Assembly (NCBI GenBank): GCA_017962615.1
Contig: JAGCUZ010000015.1
Span: forward strand, 1 to 49,644
Source: Bacteroidales bacterium
GTDB lineage: Bacteria > Bacteroidota > Bacteroidia > Bacteroidales > P3
DNA length: 49,644 nt
Direction of reading: 5' to 3'
Shown: positions 6,912 to 14,984 of the stretch, piece by piece
Layout of the letters: the number at the start of each line of letters is the position of its first letter
Position numbering within the stretch: the stretch's first letter is position 1
Translations under genes and position numbers: made by a program
Notes under the pieces: generated by a model
Seen by the model: the letters and a program-made list of their open reading frames with translations, nothing else
What the model was told of the DNA's origin: nothing
Databases searched by the model: none

Positions 6912-9485
6912 ATGAAAAAAACATTAATGGTTTTAAGTTTTGCGCTTTGCGCCACCTTCGCAATCGCACAAACTAAGGCTCCGGCGGTATCTCGTGCCGA
7001 CATGCCGATGAAGGCCACGATGTCCTCCTCTTCTGTCGAGGGCACCAACAATGGCTACAAAGGTTCCATCTTCACAAAGGTGGGTGAGCTGATGTCCTGC
7101 GACTTCTCAGTCGACAACAGCGGCTACACCACCGGAACTCTCTCCGCCAGCGACCAGGTCGATGGTACTGCTGTCTCTGGACATTCGCAGACCGCTTACC
7201 ACGCCACTTGGCATCGTATGGGTGACACCACCAGCGCTACCTGCAACGCTCTGCGTAGCGCCGGTCAGTATCCCGCCACCTTCGGCCAGACCCGTGGTTT
7301 CCGTTCCCTCAACGGTTTCGACTCCGAGACCCCGATGGCCGGTATTATGGTTATGACCATGCAGGATCAGATTAGCGACTGGGGCGGTCATGGCTCCATT
7401 GCCAACTTCAATGCCTACATTGGTTTCCCCTCGTTCTCTACTGTAGGTTCCGCCGTCGTCGACGTGAAGTTCTATCAGTACTATCGTTGCTTCAACTACG
7501 ATAAGAACTATATCGACTACAGCACCAATGGTACCACCTGGAACTCCTTCGAAATCAACGTGCGTGGTGTCGATGTGGCTGGCAACAACTCCCGTCTCGG
7601 TTGGTTGACCACCACCATGCCCCTCACCCTTGCCAACCAGGCCAACGTCAGCGTCCGTATCCGTTGGGCCAGCGATAACAACACCGGTGGTGCTTACGGT
7701 TACTACTGGTTCATCGATGACGTGAAGGTCGTCGGTGGTCCCGCCAACCGTTTCCGCGTCTCTCAGCAGGAGTACTTCGAGGGTTTCTATCAGCTGATGC
7801 CCAAGGACCTCCAGCTCCCCATGGTGTGGGCTTGCGAGTATGCCAACACCGGTAGCGTTACCCAGAACAGCATCACCGCTAAGATTCACACCAGCGGTGT
7901 GGGCAACAACACCTTCACCCAGGCTGCTTCGAAGAACGGCGGCAGCGCCACTGCCGATGCTACCGACTATCACACCATCAGCATCGACCCCCTGAGCTTC
8001 TACAATGACAGCGCCTCTTCGCACGGTGCCGGTTACTATGCCGCTCCTTCGGGCGATCAGAACGCTTCGCTTCCCACCAGCAGCACCGGTGTCGGTAGAG
8101 TCTACTCCGACCTCACCAGCGCCAACATCACCCACGTCTATGGCGACACCGCCACCTTCGACACTGTGGCTTACACTGTCAACAAGGGCAACGGCGCCAA
8201 CAACTCGTCCAGCTATGGCAACGACGGCGAAGGCCGCGTTTGGGGCCGCGACAACGGTATCATCCGCAAGTTCAGCTACTGGACCTACGGCGTTACCCCG
8301 GGCAGCGGTTCTTCTGATTGGTTTGTCTCCCACGACCCCGATGAGGTGCTCTGGAGCACTGAGGGTTATCAGGTGTGGATCCACTATGTGACGGGTAACA
8401 ACGTCCCCAACGATTGGGTAATCCGTGGCGTCGAACTCGTCGCTTCCACCTTCCCGGGCATGGCCGAGGCCGGTGCAAAGGTCTCCGCTGTTCTCCGTGC
8501 TGATAGCACCGATGGTAGCAACTCGATCTGGTTCAACACCATCGAGACTGGTGCCGGTGTCCACACCGTCACAGCCGCCGAGCTCAACAACACCAACAAC
8601 CTTGAGTACCTCACCCACGGTAACTACAACACCGTCTATATCCCCTTCCCCGAGCAGCCCGTTCTGCAGCCCAACACTGCCTACCGTGCTGGCTACGCCC
8701 TCGAAGAGGACGGCTTCTTCTCGGTTGCCGCTAACGGAACCTACTACTACAACCTCTCCGACACCTCGGTTATTTATTTCGACACCACTGCTGGTCTCCA
8801 GCAGTTCGGCCACACCTTCGGCGTTGCCAACGCTCACTCCATCATCATGGTTGACCCCCACGACAACGGTCTCCACTGGATGGGCAGCTCGCCGATCTAT
8901 CCTATGATTCGTCTGGTTGTTGGTCCCGCTCAGGTCATCCCCACCTACACCATCAACTTCCAGTGCGGCGACGGTGGCGCAATCATGGACAACAACTACG
9001 ATGTCCTCTGCGACCGCTCCACCACTGTTGCTGAAGGTTCGCAGCACCGCTACATCATCATGCCCGACCAGGGTTATATTGTCGACAAGGTCTACTACGA
9101 TGGTCAGGAAGTTGAGTACACCACCGTCGAAGGCGAGGATGGCAACTACGGTATCTATGAGATCACCAACATCACCGCCAACCACTCCCTCCGTGCTACA
9201 TTCCTCGAGGATGGCGGCAACCATGGTAGCATCAACACCTGCGACGGTGTCAGCATGAAGCTCCAGCCCAATCCTGCCACCTCCAATGTGCGCCTCACCA
9301 TCAGCGGTGTCAGCGGCATGGTCGACTTCGCCCTCATCGACATGAGCGGCCGCGTCGTCACCAGCAGCAAGCTCAATGCTGAGAACGCTCAGGTCATCGA
9401 CCTCAGCAATGTTGCCAAGGGTGCCTACTTTGTCCGCATCACCAACAGCAACATCAGCAAGGTTGAGAAACTCATCGTCCGCTAA
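6912..9485 (+). CDS. T9SS type A sorting domain protein, adhesin-like
   Basis: 857 residues. Signal peptide MKKTLMVLSFALCATFAIAQ. Residues of about 140-285 form a beta-rich module with ...YWFIDDVKVVGG, like the jelly-roll of cleaved adhesins and MAM-like domains. A later segment (GDGGAIMDNNYDVLCDRSTT...HSLRATF) matches bacterial repeat modules with a glycine/aromatic pattern. The C-terminus (LQPNPATSNVRLTI...VRITNSNISKVEKLIVR) is a T9SS sorting domain, so the protein should be exported and anchored or released at the cell surface. Codon use is highly biased (AAC, ACC, GGT, CGT), unlike neighbours, which implies strong expression and keeps other frames open. Single-gene transcript with its own promoter and terminator. 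Ligand unknown. Confidence 0.88.
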   Translation: MKKTLMVLSFALCATFAIAQTKAPAVSRADMPMKATMSSSSVEGTNNGYKGSIFTKVGELMSCDFSVDNSGYTTGTLSASDQVDGTAVSGHSQTAYHATWHRMGDTTSATCNALRSAGQYPATFGQTRGFRSLNGFDSETPMAGIMVMTMQDQISDWGGHGSIANFNAYIGFPSFSTVGSAVVDVKFYQYYRCFNYDKNYIDYSTNGTTWNSFEINVRGVDVAGNNSRLGWLTTTMPLTLANQANVSVRIRWASDNNTGGAYGYYWFIDDVKVVGGPANRFRVSQQEYFEGFYQLMPKDLQLPMVWACEYANTGSVTQNSITAKIHTSGVGNNTFTQAASKNGGSATADATDYHTISIDPLSFYNDSASSHGAGYYAAPSGDQNASLPTSSTGVGRVYSDLTSANITHVYGDTATFDTVAYTVNKGNGANNSSSYGNDGEGRVWGRDNGIIRKFSYWTYGVTPGSGSSDWFVSHDPDEVLWSTEGYQVWIHYVTGNNVPNDWVIRGVELVASTFPGMAEAGAKVSAVLRADSTDGSNSIWFNTIETGAGVHTVTAAELNNTNNLEYLTHGNYNTVYIPFPEQPVLQPNTAYRAGYALEEDGFFSVAANGTYYYNLSDTSVIYFDTTAGLQQFGHTFGVANAHSIIMVDPHDNGLHWMGSSPIYPMIRLVVGPAQVIPTYTINFQCGDGGAIMDNNYDVLCDRSTTVAEGSQHRYIIMPDQGYIVDKVYYDGQEVEYTTVEGEDGNYGIYEITNITANHSLRATFLEDGGNHGSINTCDGVSMKLQPNPATSNVRLTISGVSGMVDFALIDMSGRVVTSSKLNAENAQVIDLSNVAKGAYFVRITNSNISKVEKLIVR

Positions 9486-9552
9486 TAGCTGACGTACATA
9501 AAGCGGCGGCGCAAGCCCCCGCAACAACCATGGCAGCCTCCGTGCTGCCACA

Positions 9553-9590
9553 GCCAGAGCCCGACATCCGTCGGGCTCTGGCTTATTAAT
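9553..9590 (+). terminator. Rho-independent terminator after the T9SS gene
   Basis: A perfect 13-bp inverted repeat (9553-9565 with 9570-9582) around a four-base loop, followed by TTATTAAT. It lies 67 bp after the stop codon. Confidence 0.85.
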
Positions 9591-9600
9591 AAGCCGCCCA

Positions 9601-9670
9601 TAGGCGCCCATAGGACAGCCTAAGCACCCCTAGGATTCCCTAGGCTATCCTAGGTCCCCCTAGGCCTGCC
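9601..9670. repeat. Decamer array (TAGGNNNNCC), seven units
   Basis: Seven consecutive 10-bp units beginning TAGG (one TAAG), ending mostly CC, with variable middles. Junctions create repeated CCTAGG palindromes. It sits between convergent genes and is followed by a nonamer array. Confidence 0.9.
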
Positions 9671-9679
9671 CAGTTCTTC

Positions 9680-9724
9680 TAGTAGCACTAGTGGAACTAG
9701 TGCCACTAGTGCTACTAGTACTCC
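9680..9724. repeat. Nonamer array (TAGTNNNAC), five units
   Basis: Five 9-bp units: TAGTAGCAC, TAGTGGAAC, TAGTGCCAC, TAGTGCTAC, TAGTACTCC. Fixed outer bases with a variable centre, and ACTAGT palindromes at several junctions. Confidence 0.9.
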
Positions 9725-9735
9725 GCGGCAGTTTA

Positions 9736-9782
9736 CCGCGCCAGCCACTTAAAACTTAGCACTTATAACTTAAAACTTAGCA
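9736..9782 (-). repeat. Composite mosaic repeat copy
   Basis: In minus orientation: five heptamers (TGCTAAG, TTTTAAG, TTATAAG, TGCTAAG, TTTTAAG) followed by the core TGGCTGGCGCGG at 9747-9736. The heptamers encode the last four residues (SAKF) and the stop codon of the ABC permease gene. Confidence 0.9.
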
Positions 9783-11059
9783 CTCCCCCTCAGTATCCCC
9801 TTGCGGTATACCGTGGCGGCCAGCCGTGCGGCCACGGGCACTGAAACGGCCAGAATAGCCATCGACAGTACTGCCTGCCATGTAGGCACGCCAAAGGGCA
9901 GGCGCAGCATCATGGCCACCGGCGAGGTGAACGGTATCATCGACAGCCATACGGCCAGCGGGCCGCCCGGCGAAGCCTGTATAAGGGGAAACAGCAGCAA
10001 CGGCAGCAGCAGCGGGAAGGTGAGCGGCAGTATGAACTGGCTGTAGTTGCCCTCGCGGTCCAGTACCGAGCCCACGGCCGCAAAGATATTGGCGTACAGC
10101 AGGTAGCCCAAAAGGAAGCAGAGGGCGAACAGCGGTACTATCGTGCCGAAGTTAATCTTCGCCAAGCCTTTGACGGCTTCGGGCAGTGATGCCGTCTCCT
10201 GCAGGGCTTTCATCTGCGCCACGGCCTCGGGCCCTTTGGTGGCCAGGCTTTGCATCTGCTCCTGCCGGGTGGCCAGTTCGAAGAGGTCGCTGTTGGCCGA
10301 CCGTATGGCACCTATTGCGGCGCCTGTCAGTATTATCCATAGAATCAGCTGTGTAAGGCTTACAAGGGCTATGCCCGTCACCTTGCCGGCCATAAGCTGG
10401 AAGGGGCGCAGGCTCGACGCAAGCACCTCCACGATGCGGTTGCCTTTCTCCTCCATCACGCCGTTCATGACCTGCGAGCCCCAGAGGAATATGGCCAGGA
10501 ATATAACGAGTCCAAGTATCAAGGCCATGACGGTCTTCAGTTGCCGGTGGTTGTCGCGGCCTGTCTCTATGTCGCGCGTGTGAAGGGCTATATTGGTGTG
10601 GGTTATGGCGTGGTAGTCTTCCTGCGATATGTTGTGGACGTCGAGCAGTATGTTGTTGACGAGTATGCGCTGCAGCTGAGCGTCTATGTCGCTGCGCACG
10701 GCGGGCTCAAGAGCACCGGCACGGCTGTATAGAAAGGCATCGGTAGGTATCGTGGTCTCGCGGGCAGGGATGTGCAGGATGGCGCCGCACGCCTCGTTGT
10801 CGAGCTGTCGGCGCGCGTAGTCCATGCTGCCGGCATCGCGGTAGCTGATGTTCTTGCGGTTTGAGAAGCTGCTCTGAAACAGGCTCGTCTCGTCGACCAC
10901 CAGCACCACAGAGCTCTTTGCAGGCCTCGAGGCGAGGTATACAGGCAGGGCGTAGCAAGCAGCCAACAGCAGCGGTATGAGCAGCGTGAGCACCCAGAAA
11001 CTTGTTTTGCGCAGGCGCGTGGTGTATTCGCGGCGTATTACAAGGAGTATCTTTTTCAT
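9770..11059 (-). CDS. ABC-2 type transporter permease, NatB-like
   Basis: 429 residues with the ABC-2 layout: an N-terminal transmembrane helix after MKKILLVIRREYTTRLRKTSFW, a large extracytoplasmic domain (about 45-185), then five or six helices from about 185 (ALILGLVIFLAIFLWG, ALVSLTQLILWIILTG, ALCFLLGYLLYANIFAAVGS, ILPLTFPLLLPLLLFPL and a C-terminal helix). MNGVMEEKGNRIVEVLASSLRP is the conserved coupling segment of the NatB/YhaP group, implicated in Na+ or drug export. It pairs with the ATPase gene upstream on the same strand (91 bp gap holding a mosaic repeat). The stop codon lies in a repeat heptamer. Confidence 0.88.
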   Translation of the reverse strand: MKKILLVIRREYTTRLRKTSFWVLTLLIPLLLAACYALPVYLASRPAKSSVVLVVDETSLFQSSFSNRKNISYRDAGSMDYARRQLDNEACGAILHIPARETTIPTDAFLYSRAGALEPAVRSDIDAQLQRILVNNILLDVHNISQEDYHAITHTNIALHTRDIETGRDNHRQLKTVMALILGLVIFLAIFLWGSQVMNGVMEEKGNRIVEVLASSLRPFQLMAGKVTGIALVSLTQLILWIILTGAAIGAIRSANSDLFELATRQEQMQSLATKGPEAVAQMKALQETASLPEAVKGLAKINFGTIVPLFALCFLLGYLLYANIFAAVGSVLDREGNYSQFILPLTFPLLLPLLLFPLIQASPGGPLAVWLSMIPFTSPVAMMLRLPFGVPTWQAVLSMAILAVSVPVAARLAATVYRKGILRGSAKF

Positions 11060-11110
11060 GGCATCCTATTCTTGGTTGGAATTGTCTGGCCCTCTCTATT
11101 GTATCTATGT

Positions 11111-11152
11111 GCGTCAGCCCACTTAAAACTTAGAACTTATAACTTAAAACTA
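11111..11152 (-). repeat. Composite mosaic repeat copy
   Basis: Four heptamers in minus orientation (TTTTAAG, TTATAAG, TTCTAAG, TTTTAAG) and a core with one extra G (TGGGCTGACGC). The adjoining bases at 11091-11110 look like a worn nonamer block. The copy touches the stop codon of the ATPase gene. Confidence 0.85.
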
Positions 11153-12058
11153 ATATTTCACTCTCTCGATAAATATGTCGTTCATGGTTGGCAGCACTTC
11201 GTTGAAGGCCACTATGCGGCATTGCGGCATTAGTTTTGCGATAAGGTCGTTGGCATCCTGTCCGTCGCCGGATAGTTCAAGCAGCATCTCCGTGTTGCCG
11301 CAGTGCGATGCAACGCTCAGCGTCTTGGCATAATCGGGCAGCTGCGGTGCCTTGTCGGCCGTCTCTGTGCGGTATACCACTTTGTAGCGGTTGGTGCGGT
11401 GTGCCTGCCTTATCTGGTCTACCTCGCCCGCCAGCACCACGTGCGAGGTGTCGAGGAGGGCTATCTCGTTGCACAGCTCTTCGACCGACGACATGTTGTG
11501 CGTTGAGAGTATCACCGTGGCACCCTCGTCGCGCAGCTGTAGTATGCACTCCTTGAGCAGCGCGGCGTTGACGGGATCGAAGCCGCTGAACGGCTCGTCG
11601 AAGATAAGCAGTTCGGGGCGGTGCAGCACGGTTACTATGAACTGCAGCTTCTGCTGCATGCCCTTCGACAGTTCGCCCACCCGGCGGTTGGCCCAGGCGC
11701 TCAGTTCGAACCTGTCGAGCCATGTGTGCAGCCTTGCCTCTGCCTCGCGGCGTGGCACACCCTTCAGCTGGGCCAGGTACAGCGCCTGCTCGGCCACCTT
11801 CATCTTCTTGTACAGGCCCCGTTCCTCGGGCAGGTAGCCTATGTGCTCTGCATCGTCGGCACACAGTGGGTGGCCGGCGAAGAGTACCGAGCCGCTGTCG
11901 GGCGTCAGTATGCGGTTCACTATGCGCAGAAGTGTTGTCTTGCCGGCACCGTTGGGACCGAGGAGCCCGAAGATGTGCCCCCGCTTCACATGCAGCGACA
12001 CGTCGTCGAGTGCCACGTGGGAGTTGAAACTCTTGCTTATATGTTCAATACGAATCAT
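11150..12058 (-). CDS. ABC transporter ATP-binding protein, NatA-like
   Basis: 302 residues. Walker A GPNGAGKT at 34-41, signature LSKGMQQ at 130-136, Walker B LLIFDEP at 150-156 and switch His in STHNMSS. The C-terminal extension of about 80 residues after the nucleotide-binding domain fits the DUF4162-type tail of NatA-like exporters. It energises the permease encoded next on the same strand. The ATG overlaps the stop of the BatA-like gene by four bases (ATGA), which suggests translational coupling. Confidence 0.92.
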   Translation of the reverse strand: MIRIEHISKSFNSHVALDDVSLHVKRGHIFGLLGPNGAGKTTLLRIVNRILTPDSGSVLFAGHPLCADDAEHIGYLPEERGLYKKMKVAEQALYLAQLKGVPRREAEARLHTWLDRFELSAWANRRVGELSKGMQQKLQFIVTVLHRPELLIFDEPFSGFDPVNAALLKECILQLRDEGATVILSTHNMSSVEELCNEIALLDTSHVVLAGEVDQIRQAHRTNRYKVVYRTETADKAPQLPDYAKTLSVASHCGNTEMLLELSGDGQDANDLIAKLMPQCRIVAFNEVLPTMNDIFIERVKY

Positions 12059-14142
12059 TCAGAATCATTTTTCCGAGATCTTGTGTCGGATTTTGAAGGA
12101 TTTCGAGGCCGACCAAGAACAAGTATCACCGTCTCGGCGGCAAGGAACAGCAGCGCTGCCGCCAGGCACCATTTCCACAGGGTTGTGCCGTTGTTGCGGC
12201 TGCGTATATACTCGTCGAGGGGTTTCTCGCTGTTGGCCACCACCGAACAGGACGAGAGGTTGTAGTCGTCAATCATGTGCTGTATGTCGCTGCGGTTGTA
12301 GAAGCGCATCTGCGACTCTTCGCGGCCGTAGTTGAACGCCAGCCCTTGGAAGGGTTGGTCGTCCATCAATAGCTCATAGTTGCCTGCCGTGGGCAGCAGT
12401 GGCACGTCGAGCAGTGTCTCGCCGCCGCCTCGGTGTATGCCCGGTATTATGCTGAGGTCGGTGTCGACGGCTGCCAGCCGTGGCGGCTGCTCGTCCTTGT
12501 CGCCGGGCAGCTTCACGGGCAGCGGCTGCCGTGTGCCGATGTTGTAGGCCACGTCGCCCAGCGGCTTGCTGTACAGCGCCATATTGAACAGCGTGGGCAC
12601 CAGCAGCGCCTGCCTCACAAAGTCGGTGTATTCTTCGCGCAGCGGTGTTGCCCATAGGTATAGCATACCTTTGCCGTATGGCGTGGCGATGAGTAGCGCG
12701 TCGCCGTTGTCGAGTGTTATTATCTCTTCGCGCACCGAGTTGGCTGGGGCGGCAATGGTGTAGTGTCCGTTCACCGTCGGCATCTCCATGTCGCGCACCT
12801 CCCCGTCGAACACGTTCCTGTACAGCGGGCTTTTCAGGTTGGCGTTGCCGGCCCTTGCCGTCTTGTTGCTGTACGAGCCTATGGTGGGCGCGTTCATGCT
12901 TTGCAGCAGGGCGTTGTATGAGCTTATGTCGATGTTGCCCGAGGGTATCAGCACCAGCGTGGCCCCTTCGCGCACACGCGTCGTGAGCGTCTGTGCCAGG
13001 CCCGAGGCAATGGCATCGGCCTCGTTGAGTATCACGGCGTCGTTGTCGTCAAACTGGTTGAAGTCAATCTTCGTCAGGTCGGCGTTGCGCAGCAGTATGG
13101 CGCTGTCGTCGGCAAAGAGCCGTTCGAGGCACGGGTTGGTGCCGTGGCCGTTTATGGTGAGCAGCTTGATGCGCGGCTGCACGTTGATGCAGAAATAGTA
13201 TTTGTCGTCGAAGCTCACAGGGTAGTCGTTGGTCTCCACGCGGCAGTGCATTATCCCGTCGGCGTCGGCAATGAAATGCATATCCACGTCGGCGTTGCTC
13301 CCGGCCGCCACGTCGGAGGTGGCCACGCCGCGCTGCTTGCCGTTGACGAAGAGGCGCAGGGGCGCTTTCTCGATGGCAGCGTCGCCGGCGTTGCAGATGC
13401 GCACCTTGGCGGTTATCGCTGCACCTTTCTGGCACACAGGAGCGTCGAGCGTCACCGTGTCGATGTACAGGTTGTTCTCGCTGTTGCCCGCTATAGGCAC
13501 CAGGGTTGTCGCCACGGTGCTGTCTGTGGCGAACGACTCGGCGTTGAATGCCGTCTGCTGGAAGTCCGAGATGAGGTACACGTCGCGGTTGCCCGTGCCG
13601 CTGTGCTGCAGGAAGTCGTTGAGGCGCTGCGCCGCGTCGTTAAGGCTCAGCGTCTTGTTGCATATCTGCACCTCCTCCACAGCGCTGAGGAACTCGCCGC
13701 GTCCCAGCCAGCGGAACTGGCTGCCAGTGCATTCGTTGGTGAGCAGCATGAAACGGTCGTCGGGCTTGTAGGCCGCCACGGCCTCGGCGGCTTTCGCCTT
13801 GGCACGGTCGAGCAGCGACCCATCCCTGCCCGTGTTCTCCATACTGAACGAATTGTCGATATAGACGCACACGAGCGACTGCCCCAGCTTAGGGGCCTGC
13901 TTCTTGTGGCGTATGACGGGTTGCGCAAAGGCCAGCACAAGCATCACTATAGCGGCAATGCGCAGGGCGAGAATAACGCGCCGCCGCAGCTCCGACTGCT
14001 TGCGCGTCTCGCTCTCAAGCTGTTGCAGGTAGCGCGTGTTGCTGAAATACACCTTCCGGTAACGCCTGAAGTTGAACAGGTGTACGATGATGGGTATCGC
14101 CACAGCAACGAGTCCTAATAAAAACCAGGGATTATTAAACAC
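12055..14142 (-). CDS. BatA-domain / VWA-type membrane protein
   Basis: 695 residues. The N-terminus (FLLGLVAVAIPIIVHLFNFRRYRKVYFSN, then a second helix at about 55-73 ending AFAQP) is the BatA-type double-helix anchor. A von Willebrand-type domain follows with a MIDAS-like DNSFS at about 94-98. A C-terminal helix (WKWCLAAALLFLAAETVILVL) gives three membrane spans with a large periplasmic part. Related Bacteroidota proteins lie in aerotolerance (bat) or gliding-type clusters, but no MoxR ATPase is next to it here. The start codon is GTG, and a mosaic repeat begins 5 bp upstream. Confidence 0.82.
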   Translation of the reverse strand: MFNNPWFLLGLVAVAIPIIVHLFNFRRYRKVYFSNTRYLQQLESETRKQSELRRRVILALRIAAIVMLVLAFAQPVIRHKKQAPKLGQSLVCVYIDNSFSMENTGRDGSLLDRAKAKAAEAVAAYKPDDRFMLLTNECTGSQFRWLGRGEFLSAVEEVQICNKTLSLNDAAQRLNDFLQHSGTGNRDVYLISDFQQTAFNAESFATDSTVATTLVPIAGNSENNLYIDTVTLDAPVCQKGAAITAKVRICNAGDAAIEKAPLRLFVNGKQRGVATSDVAAGSNADVDMHFIADADGIMHCRVETNDYPVSFDDKYYFCINVQPRIKLLTINGHGTNPCLERLFADDSAILLRNADLTKIDFNQFDDNDAVILNEADAIASGLAQTLTTRVREGATLVLIPSGNIDISSYNALLQSMNAPTIGSYSNKTARAGNANLKSPLYRNVFDGEVRDMEMPTVNGHYTIAAPANSVREEIITLDNGDALLIATPYGKGMLYLWATPLREEYTDFVRQALLVPTLFNMALYSKPLGDVAYNIGTRQPLPVKLPGDKDEQPPRLAAVDTDLSIIPGIHRGGGETLLDVPLLPTAGNYELLMDDQPFQGLAFNYGREESQMRFYNRSDIQHMIDDYNLSSCSVVANSEKPLDEYIRSRNNGTTLWKWCLAAALLFLAAETVILVLGRPRNPSKSDTRSRKNDSE

Positions 14143-14146
14143 TTTG

Positions 14147-14263
14147 AAAATTAAAAATTAAGAATTAAAAATTAAAACGTCAGCCACTTAAAACTCAGAA
14201 CTTATAACTTAAAACTATAAACATTGCGTCAGCCACTTAAAACTTAGAACTTAAAACTATAAA
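14147..14263 (-). repeat. Two adjacent composite mosaic repeat copies
   Basis: First copy, 14147-14221: AT heptamers (AAAATTA units, 14147-14174), core complement CGTCAGCCA, then five heptamers. Second copy, 14226-14263: core GCGTCAGCCA and four heptamers. Together they fill the gap between the BatA-like gene start and the nth stop; the last heptamer of the second copy supplies the nth stop codon. Confidence 0.9.
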
Positions 14264-14895
14264 CTTTTCAAATAGTATTCGCAGTATTTGCTTATGCCGC
14301 ACGTGTCGCATTTCGGTGCGCGGGCAGTGCATACGTAGCGCCCGTGCAGTATAAGCCAGTGGTGTGCTATCGGGATGAGCTCTTTTGGGATATGCCGCTC
14401 CAGCACCTCCTCGGTATGGCGCGGACTCTTCGAGTTCCTCGTCAGCCCTATCCTGTTGGCCACACGGAACACGTGGGTGTCGACAGGCATCACCGCCTGG
14501 TTGTACATGACCGCTGCCACCACGTTGGCCGTCTTACGGCCCACTCCGGGCAGGGTCTGCAGCTCCTCTACTGACTCAGGCACCTCTCCGCCAAAGTCCG
14601 CCACCAGCTTGCGTGCCGTGGCACTCAGGTAATGCGCTTTGCTGTTGGGGTACGACACCGAGTGTATGAGCTTGAAGATAGCCTCTTCGTCGGCACCTGC
14701 CATTGCCTTGGCGTCGGGATAGGCCTCGAAGAGGGCGGGCGTGACCATGTTCACACGCTTGTCGGTACACTGCGCCGACAGTATCACGGCCACCAGCAGC
14801 TCAAAGGCGTTGCCGTAGCACAGCTCGCTCTTAGCCTCGGGCCGTGCCTCCGTGAAGTAGTCTATCACGCCTTTGTATCTCTCCTTCAGTGTCAT
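14257..14895 (-). CDS. nth: Endonuclease III (DNA glycosylase/AP lyase)
   Basis: 212 residues, the usual length. The helix-hairpin-helix LPGVGRKTANVV carries the catalytic Lys at about 121, and VDTHVFRV the catalytic Asp at about 139. Four C-terminal cysteines (about 189, 196, 199, 205; spacing C-x6-C-x2-C-x5-C) bind the [4Fe-4S] cluster. It removes oxidised pyrimidines in base excision repair. Upstream, TGTGGATAA and TGTGGATAT occur in a 23-bp direct repeat. Confidence 0.95.
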   Translation of the reverse strand: MTLKERYKGVIDYFTEARPEAKSELCYGNAFELLVAVILSAQCTDKRVNMVTPALFEAYPDAKAMAGADEEAIFKLIHSVSYPNSKAHYLSATARKLVADFGGEVPESVEELQTLPGVGRKTANVVAAVMYNQAVMPVDTHVFRVANRIGLTRNSKSPRHTEEVLERHIPKELIPIAHHWLILHGRYVCTARAPKCDTCGISKYCEYYLKSL

Positions 14896-14940
14896 TTAAT
14901 GTGGATAAGTTGATATGTTTAATGTGGATATGTTATAATG
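14895..14940. repeat. 23-bp direct repeat with DnaA-box-like sites
   Basis: TTTAATGTGGATA occurs at 14895-14907 and 14918-14930. The first contains TGTGGATAA, the exact complement of the DnaA consensus TTATCCACA; the second differs from it by one base. It lies directly upstream of nth. Function unknown. Confidence 0.5.
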
Positions 14941-14984
14941 CGCCAGCCACTTAAAACTTAAAACTAAAAACTTATAACTACAAA
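14940..14984 (-). repeat. Composite mosaic repeat copy
   Basis: Core complement GCGCCAGCCA followed by five heptamers (CTTAAAA, CTTAAAA, CTAAAAA, CTTATAA, CTACAAA). The outer heptamer supplies the stop codon of the EEP-family gene at 14978. Confidence 0.85.

Noticed and set aside
7107..9611. 834-codon minus-strand frame opposite the T9SS gene
   Set aside because: Explained by codon bias of the sense gene; protein is Val/Gly/Asp-rich without domains, and the sense product has a signal peptide and sorting domain.
9601..9724. CRISPR array
   Set aside because: Units are only 9-10 bp and contiguous with no long spacers, and no cas genes are present.
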